Shown piece by piece: positions 13,751-17,561 of a stretch of DNA of 17,561 nt. Positions within the stretch are counted from its first letter, which is position 1, and the number at the start of each line of letters is the position of its first letter. The position numbers and the translations under genes are program-made. Location of the stretch: positions 1 to 17,561 of the forward strand of contig JALWEK010000011.1 of NCBI GenBank assembly GCA_027014185.1, in the 5' to 3' direction. The DNA is from Aquificaceae bacterium (GTDB taxonomy: Bacteria; Aquificota; Aquificia; Aquificales; Aquificaceae). The notes beneath the pieces were generated by a model. That model was not told the origin of the DNA and did no database searches. It worked only from the letters and a program-made list of their open reading frames with translations.

Positions 13751-14653
13751 TATACCCTCCCTGACGCTCTCTGCTCTGTTTCCTGCGTATAGGAGAAGGC
13801 CGGCGGTGTAGATAGCCCAGTTCAGGAACTCTCCCCTCTCCTTCCCCTCCACTATACTCCTGTTGATCTCTACAGAATCCCCGAGGACGTTTTCCGTCTG
13901 AACATCCTTTGGAAGCTCTAGTTCGATCTCCTTGGGATCTATCACCTCGAGCTCCTCCCCTCTCTTCTTCACGTACGTGGGTCTGTCCGGCAGGGGCTCG
14001 ATGCCCCCCTCGAGGCCCTTGACTATAGTGTAATCCTCGAGGTTGAGGAGCTCTAAGAGCTTCTCGTTCTTCTCAAAGTAAGGCTTGTGAAAGATAGAAA
14101 CCGCTACCATCTTTGTGCCGAACGGGTTTAAGAACTTCTCAACGGTGTTTATCAGGCTCCTGAACCCAAGCTCTCTACGTAGAGGCATGAGCCTGTAAAG
14201 CCCCGGAGCGTAATCCTTCTGATCCGAGAAGCTGATATTGAGGTCCATACCCATAGCCCTAACAACCTCCTGCAGTGTAACCCCCTCCTTTGTAGGTGTC
14301 CTCAAAGCGAAGTGGTTGGTGAACTCCATTCCAATCCGCGAGCACAGCCAAAGGGCCGCGGGGAGTATGTATATGGTCCTGTTCTTACCGTCGTAGTTGA
14401 GGGCAAGATCGAGGGCTCTCTCCCGTCTTTTTGGACGGTTCATGCTATCTTCTATAGCCCTTTTGACTCCCAAAAGTTCCCCAGAGGTTTCACCCTTTAT
14501 CCTCATGGCTGTAAGGAAGGCCGAGATCTTTACCTCGGAGAGTTTTCCTTCGAGGATCCTCTTGAAGATCTCGTATGCTTCCTCCTCCGTCAGATCCTGC
14601 AGGTTTTCCCTGAGCTTGGTGAGCTTTTTAAAAGCTCTCGTGATAGAGTCCAT
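13724..14653 (-). CDS. TrpD2-like protein (anthranilate phosphoribosyltransferase fold), degenerate active site
   Basis: The 309-residue product follows the fold of anthranilate phosphoribosyltransferase. The helical N-terminal domain reads LTEEEAYEIFKRILEGKLSEVKISAFLTAMRIKGET, then comes the alpha/beta domain (VTLQEVVRAMGMDLN, YRLMPLRRELGFRSLINTVEKFLNPFG). The PRPP loop that reads GTGGD in TrpD is replaced by LALNYDGKNRTIYILP (about residues 83-98), so tryptophan synthesis activity is unlikely. This is the pattern of the TrpD2/YbiB group, for which E. coli YbiB has been reported to bind nucleic acid. The start is 3 bp after the cobA stop, so it belongs to the nirA-FNT-cobA message. No trp genes are nearby. 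Its tie to nitrite reduction suggests a regulatory or RNA/DNA-binding role (inference). Confidence 0.75.
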   Translation of the reverse strand: MDSITRAFKKLTKLRENLQDLTEEEAYEIFKRILEGKLSEVKISAFLTAMRIKGETSGELLGVKRAIEDSMNRPKRRERALDLALNYDGKNRTIYILPAALWLCSRIGMEFTNHFALRTPTKEGVTLQEVVRAMGMDLNISFSDQKDYAPGLYRLMPLRRELGFRSLINTVEKFLNPFGTKMVAVSIFHKPYFEKNEKLLELLNLEDYTIVKGLEGGIEPLPDRPTYVKKRGEELEVIDPKEIELELPKDVQTENVLGDSVEINRSIVEGKERGEFLNWAIYTAGLLLYAGNRAESVREGIDKIVTTIL

Positions 14654-14656
14654 TGT

Positions 14657-15391
14657 TTAGAGTTTACCCAAGGCACAGGTCTCCTCAAGGACTTTCTGAC
14701 CTATATCGACCACCTTCCCGACCACCATGACCGCCGGGGTATTCACCTCTGGAGGGTTCTCCATCAGCTCGCCCAGCGTGGTAAAGATCTCCCTCTGCTC
14801 GGGGGTGGTCGCCTTCTCTACGAAGGCTACCGGCTCTTCCGGGTTCCTCCCAGCCTCCACGAGAGCCTTGGCTATCTTTTGTCTGCTCTTCACACCCATG
14901 AGGATGACGAGGGTGTCCACCTTCGCGAAATCGGACCAGTTTATATCCCTGTTTGGATGGCCAGTTACTACGGCAAAGGAGGAGGCCACTCCCCGGTGTG
15001 TTACGGGGATGAACGAGGAGGAGGGAGCAGCGACAGCCGAGGTCACACCCGGGACTACCTCCACCTCTACCCCTTTTTCCTTTAGATAGAGTAGCTCCTC
15101 ACCTCCTCTTCCGAATACGAATGGGTCTCCTCCTTTTAGCCTTACCACCTTATCGTATGCCCTGGCAAATCTCAGGAGGAGCTCGTTTATCTCGTCCTGC
15201 GGTAAGGAGTGCTTTCCATCTCTCTTTCCCACGTATATCCTCACACAGTTTGGCTTCGTGAGCTCAAGGATCTCTCTGCCCACAAGGGCGTCGTAGAGAA
15301 CAACGTCCGCTTCCCTAAGAATTCTGTAAGCCTTGAGTGTAAGGAGCTCGGGGTCCCCAGGACCCCCACCTACCAGATACACCTTTCCCAT
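14657..15391 (-). CDS. cobA: Uroporphyrinogen-III C-methyltransferase (siroheme synthesis)
   Basis: This SAM-dependent enzyme methylates uroporphyrinogen III at C-2 and C-7 to precorrin-2, the branch to siroheme and cobalamin. The 244-residue single-domain product has the family motifs: VGGGPGDPELLTLKAYRIL (7-25), the RLKGGDPFVFGRGGEE loop (84-99), VEVVPGVTSAVAAPSSSFIPVTHRG and the C-terminal TPAVMVVGKVV. It has no fused dehydrogenase/ferrochelatase domain (as in CysG) and no HemD domain, so those steps are encoded elsewhere. It starts 1 bp after the FNT stop (TGA-C-ATG), and position next to nirA indicates that it makes siroheme for nitrite reductase. Confidence 0.94.
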   Translation of the reverse strand: MGKVYLVGGGPGDPELLTLKAYRILREADVVLYDALVGREILELTKPNCVRIYVGKRDGKHSLPQDEINELLLRFARAYDKVVRLKGGDPFVFGRGGEELLYLKEKGVEVEVVPGVTSAVAAPSSSFIPVTHRGVASSFAVVTGHPNRDINWSDFAKVDTLVILMGVKSRQKIAKALVEAGRNPEEPVAFVEKATTPEQREIFTTLGELMENPPEVNTPAVMVVGKVVDIGQKVLEETCALGKL

Positions 15392-15392
15392 G

Positions 15393-16220
15393 TCAGGCCG
15401 CCTCTTCCACGACTTCGGTTCTCTTCATATCTTCCCTCTTCCTGTGGGTGAAGTAGAGGGCCAGTCCTGTAAAGGTCAGGCCGCCGATTATGTTCCCGAT
15501 GGTGACGGGTATCTGGTTCCAGACCCACCACTCGTAAAGGCCTATATCAGCACCGAAGAACATGCCTGTGGGCATCAGGAACATGTTCACCACCGCATGC
15601 TCGAAGCCGAGGGCAAAGAAGGTGAGTATGGGAAGCCACATGGCAGCGATCTTCCCGATAACGTGCTGAGCCGTCATCGCCATCACGGCCCCGAGGGTCA
15701 CCATCCAGTTGCATAGGATAGCCTTCACTATCGCCAAGGTCCATCCGTCCATAAATCCCAGCTTGGCGTACCCCAAAGTGTTCGCCTCGGCCACCTTAGC
15801 TATCATCTTGCCCACCGTCGGGTCCGGAACGGTACCCATCTTGGTAGAGGCAAGGTAGAACATGTATCCGTAGAAGGCGGTTCCTAAGAGATGACCGATG
15901 TAAACCCACACCCAGTTGTAGATCATACGGCCGAAGGTTGCCCTCTTTTCCAGCAGGGCCACCGGGATGAGGGCGAAGTTACCGGTAACGAGCTCAAGCC
16001 CGAGCAGAACTATCATCACGAACCCGAGGGGAAATACGAGAGAGCCCACGATCCTCATCTCCGACTGGGCTATCGCGGAGAAGGCGACCGTTACCGCGTA
16101 GCCCAGCAGGGCTCCCGCCAGGAACCCCCTTATCAGCAGGTCCTTTGCGGACAGGCCCGCCTTGTAGGCTCCCGCCTGAATCATCTGCTCCACTACGGTT
16201 TCGGGTTTAACGTACCCCAT
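15393..16220 (-). CDS. Formate/nitrite transporter (FNT) family channel, probable nitrite channel
   Basis: FNT proteins are pentameric inner-membrane channels for formate, nitrite or hydrosulfide. The 275-residue product has six hydrophobic segments and the family markers: LLIRGFLAGALLGYAVTVA, LELVTGNFALIPVALLEKR (75-93), ILCNWMVTLGAVMA (168-181), the central-pore His208 in GFEHAVVNMF, and NQIPVTIGNIIGG (235-247). The start overlaps the nirA stop by 14 nt and follows AGGAGGTGG. With nirA upstream and cobA downstream, nitrite is the likely substrate, either uptake or return of leaked nitrite. It is a second transport protein besides NarK, which suggests use of external nitrite. Formate or hydrosulfide cannot be excluded from sequence alone. 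The C-terminal tail is short and charged. Confidence 0.9.
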   Translation of the reverse strand: MGYVKPETVVEQMIQAGAYKAGLSAKDLLIRGFLAGALLGYAVTVAFSAIAQSEMRIVGSLVFPLGFVMIVLLGLELVTGNFALIPVALLEKRATFGRMIYNWVWVYIGHLLGTAFYGYMFYLASTKMGTVPDPTVGKMIAKVAEANTLGYAKLGFMDGWTLAIVKAILCNWMVTLGAVMAMTAQHVIGKIAAMWLPILTFFALGFEHAVVNMFLMPTGMFFGADIGLYEWWVWNQIPVTIGNIIGGLTFTGLALYFTHRKREDMKRTEVVEEAA

Positions 16221-17561
16221 GCTCCACCTCCTGTAAGAGATTTATGAGAACGGCCCTGAGGTTGTCAGGACCGACCCTGTGCGCGAACTGGGCGAAGCTC
16301 TCCCCCTCCTGCCTGTTCTCTAGGTAGTATTGGACGAGGAGCTCGGTAGCCTCCTCGGCCTTGTCTAGGGGAAGTCCCTGGACTACCTTGAAGCCTTCTA
16401 GGGAGGTGGAGCCTCCTGCGAATATGTCCACAGCAAGAACGGCTTCGTTGCCTATCTTGGTCTTGGTTCCCACAAAGCCTATATCTCCGCACCCGTGCTG
16501 GCCGCAACCCTTAGCACATGCGGACCAGTGCATCCTTATGGGAGTGTCGAGCTTTATCTTCTGGGACAGGTAATTGGCCACTCTCATCGCGTTGCTCTTG
16601 TTGGGTATGACTCCAAAACCGCAGGTGTCGCTTCCGGCACAGGCTATGAGGTGCGTCATGAACGGGGAGCTGACGGTCGGATACCTCTGGAAGAACTCCT
16701 CCGAGAGGAGGGCGTCGAGGTTCTCCTCGGGAACGTTGGGTATGTAGAGGTTCTGGTATACGCTGAGTCTGAGCTCCCTGCTTCCGTATTTCCTCGCAAG
16801 CTCCGCCGCTGTCCTGAGATCTTTCGCCTTTATCTTGCCGGCGGGAACTATTGCAGAAACCGCAAAGGTTCCGTTTCTGAGGTTTATAACGCCTTCCCTC
16901 TCTCCCCATCTGTTTACCAGATCTTCCCCTTTCGAGGGTAGTGGCTTGTAGAGCCTCTGCTCTATCTCCTCCCTCAACCTGTCCACCCCCCACTCCTGGA
17001 GTAGGAAGAAGAGCCTGTTTTTGGATCTGTTTTCCCTGTTTCCGAAGGTGGAGTAGATGTCGAAGATCACCCTGCAGAGATCCGGAGCCTCGTAAGGCTC
17101 TATGAACACGTCCATATCTATCGCCTTGACGGGCCCTCCTGAACCTATCTTCCCACCGAGGTATAAGTTGAAGCCCAGCTTCCCTTCCCTCTCAGCGAGG
17201 TATAGGCATATATCGTTGAACTGGGCGTTTATGGAATCCGTCTGGGAACCTAAAACTGCAACGTTGAACTTCCTCGGCATATCGGCGTACCTCTTCTTAC
17301 CGAGGAACACCTTGGTTATCTCCTGAGAGAGCCTCAGTGTATCTATGAGGGAGTCCTCGGCGAGCCCGGTGAGGGGGTCCCCGGTGACGTTCCTTATGTT
17401 GTCCATACCGGTTTGAAGGGTCGAGAGCCCTACACTGTTGAGAGCTTCTAAGATCTCAGGTATGTTCTTTAGCTCTATCCATCTTATCTGGAGCTGCTGG
17501 CGTGAGGTTATCTCCACCTCACCCCTGCAGAACTTCTCCGAGAGATGAGATACCACTCTGG
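16207..17561 (-). CDS. nirA: Ferredoxin-nitrite reductase, 5' end outside the window
   Basis: NirA reduces nitrite to ammonium with six electrons using siroheme and a [4Fe-4S] cluster. The frame stays open through the window edge, and the GTG near 17556 falls inside the conserved N-terminal ferredoxin-like domain, so the true start and roughly the first 60-100 residues are missing. The 450 visible residues show EITSRQQLQIRWIELKNIPE, the siroheme-domain segments NIRNVTGDPLTGL and MPRKFNVAVLGS, and the cluster ligands C-x5-C (ACAGSDTCGF, Cys codons at 16639-16641 and 16621-16623) and C-x3-C (ACAKGCG, codons at 16516-16518 and 16504-16506). Sulfite reductase is the alternative, but narB, narK, FNT and cobA favour nitrite. 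The stop lies 14 nt inside the FNT gene. The promoter is off the window. Confidence 0.92.
   Translation of the reverse strand, partial: RVVSHLSEKFCRGEVEITSRQQLQIRWIELKNIPEILEALNSVGLSTLQTGMDNIRNVTGDPLTGLAEDSLIDTLRLSQEITKVFLGKKRYADMPRKFNVAVLGSQTDSINAQFNDICLYLAEREGKLGFNLYLGGKIGSGGPVKAIDMDVFIEPYEAPDLCRVIFDIYSTFGNRENRSKNRLFFLLQEWGVDRLREEIEQRLYKPLPSKGEDLVNRWGEREGVINLRNGTFAVSAIVPAGKIKAKDLRTAAELARKYGSRELRLSVYQNLYIPNVPEENLDALLSEEFFQRYPTVSSPFMTHLIACAGSDTCGFGVIPNKSNAMRVANYLSQKIKLDTPIRMHWSACAKGCGQHGCGDIGFVGTKTKIGNEAVLAVDIFAGGSTSLEGFKVVQGLPLDKAEEATELLVQYYLENRQEGESFAQFAHRVGPDNLRAVLINLLQEVEHGVR
16224..16232 (-). promoter_or_regulatory. Strong ribosome binding site of the FNT gene
   Basis: AGGAGGTGG on the minus strand, with its AGGAGG core 6 nt before ATG 16220, lies inside the last codons of nirA. 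It fixes the FNT start within the nirA overlap and predicts strong translation of the channel. Confidence 0.75.

Noticed and set aside
13724..14653. Genuine anthranilate phosphoribosyltransferase (TrpD) of tryptophan synthesis
   Set aside because: The GTGGD PRPP loop is absent and no trp genes are present.
14312..15085. Long plus-strand open frame of 257 codons
   Set aside because: It lies antisense to the recognised TrpD2-like and cobA genes, has no family features and reflects codon bias. The long antisense frames over purF (3672-4112) and narB (9715-10296) are rejected for the same reason.
17554..17556. GTG 17556 as the nirA start
   Set aside because: It falls inside the conserved N-terminal ferredoxin-like domain and the frame continues off the edge; the gene is truncated by the window.
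16207..17561. Sulfite reductase (CysI) instead of nirA
   Set aside because: The siroheme/4Fe-4S motifs alone cannot decide, but neighbours narB, narK, FNT and cobA, and the absence of sulfate genes, favour nitrite.
1..17561. tRNA, rRNA, riboswitch, CRISPR, insertion sequence or prophage elements
   Set aside because: No cloverleaf, repeat-spacer array, transposase or terminal repeats are visible, and nearly all bases are assigned to conserved genes of similar composition.

Overview
The window looks like chromosomal DNA of a thermophilic, probably chemolithoautotrophic bacterium of the Aquificales (Hydrogenobacter / Thermocrinis / Hydrogenivirga type). I base this on the heavy use of AGG/AGA for Arg and ATA for Ile, the Lys/Glu/Val-rich proteins, the tight packing with many ATGA overlaps, scattered small clusters of flagellar and type II secretion genes, and an archaeal-NifI-flavoured P-II protein next to nitrate assimilation genes. 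The taxon is inferred; no marker RNA is present. Almost all of the window is coding. No stretch over 300 bases lacks a gene (longest gap 105 bp, 13619-13723), and I see no tRNA, rRNA, CRISPR array, insertion sequence or integrase.

Layout. (A) 2-3230, plus strand: the end of a TPR-like gene, then flgB-flgC-fliE-fliF, genes for the proximal rod and MS ring of the flagellum, packed as one operon. (B) 3231-7285, minus strand: gspD (outer-membrane secretin), a GspN-like membrane-anchored protein and purF. purF meets fliF tail to tail with no base between the stop codons. (C) 7321-9605, plus strand: a GAF-AAA+-Fis enhancer-binding protein of the NifA type, overlapping by ATGA with a MOSC-domain (YcbX/mARC-like) molybdenum protein. 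(D) 9556-17561, minus strand: a complete assimilatory nitrate pathway in the order nirA (5' end outside the window), FNT-family nitrite/formate channel, cobA, a TrpD2-like protein, then a 105-bp gap, a tandem-fused double P-II protein, narK and narB.

How the genes work together. NarK brings in nitrate, NarB (molybdopterin/4Fe-4S) reduces it to nitrite, NirA (siroheme/4Fe-4S) reduces nitrite to ammonium, CobA makes the siroheme precursor, and the FNT protein can move nitrite. The gap before the P-II gene holds a textbook sigma-54 promoter (TGGCAC-N5-TTGC) with a predicted 17-nt leader carrying AGGAGGA. About 95-100 bp upstream of the predicted start, where enhancers normally sit, is a set of alternating TACAAT/ATTGTA half-sites. 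The only sigma-54 activator in the window is the NifA-like gene of block C, convergent with narB. The proposed system is therefore a nitrate-assimilation regulon run by a NifA-like activator and sigma-54, whose first product is an unusual two-domain P-II protein resembling a NifI2-NifI1 fusion and translationally coupled to the nitrate transporter. A TrpD2 protein lacking the usual PRPP-binding motif and a MOSC protein are unexplained partners.
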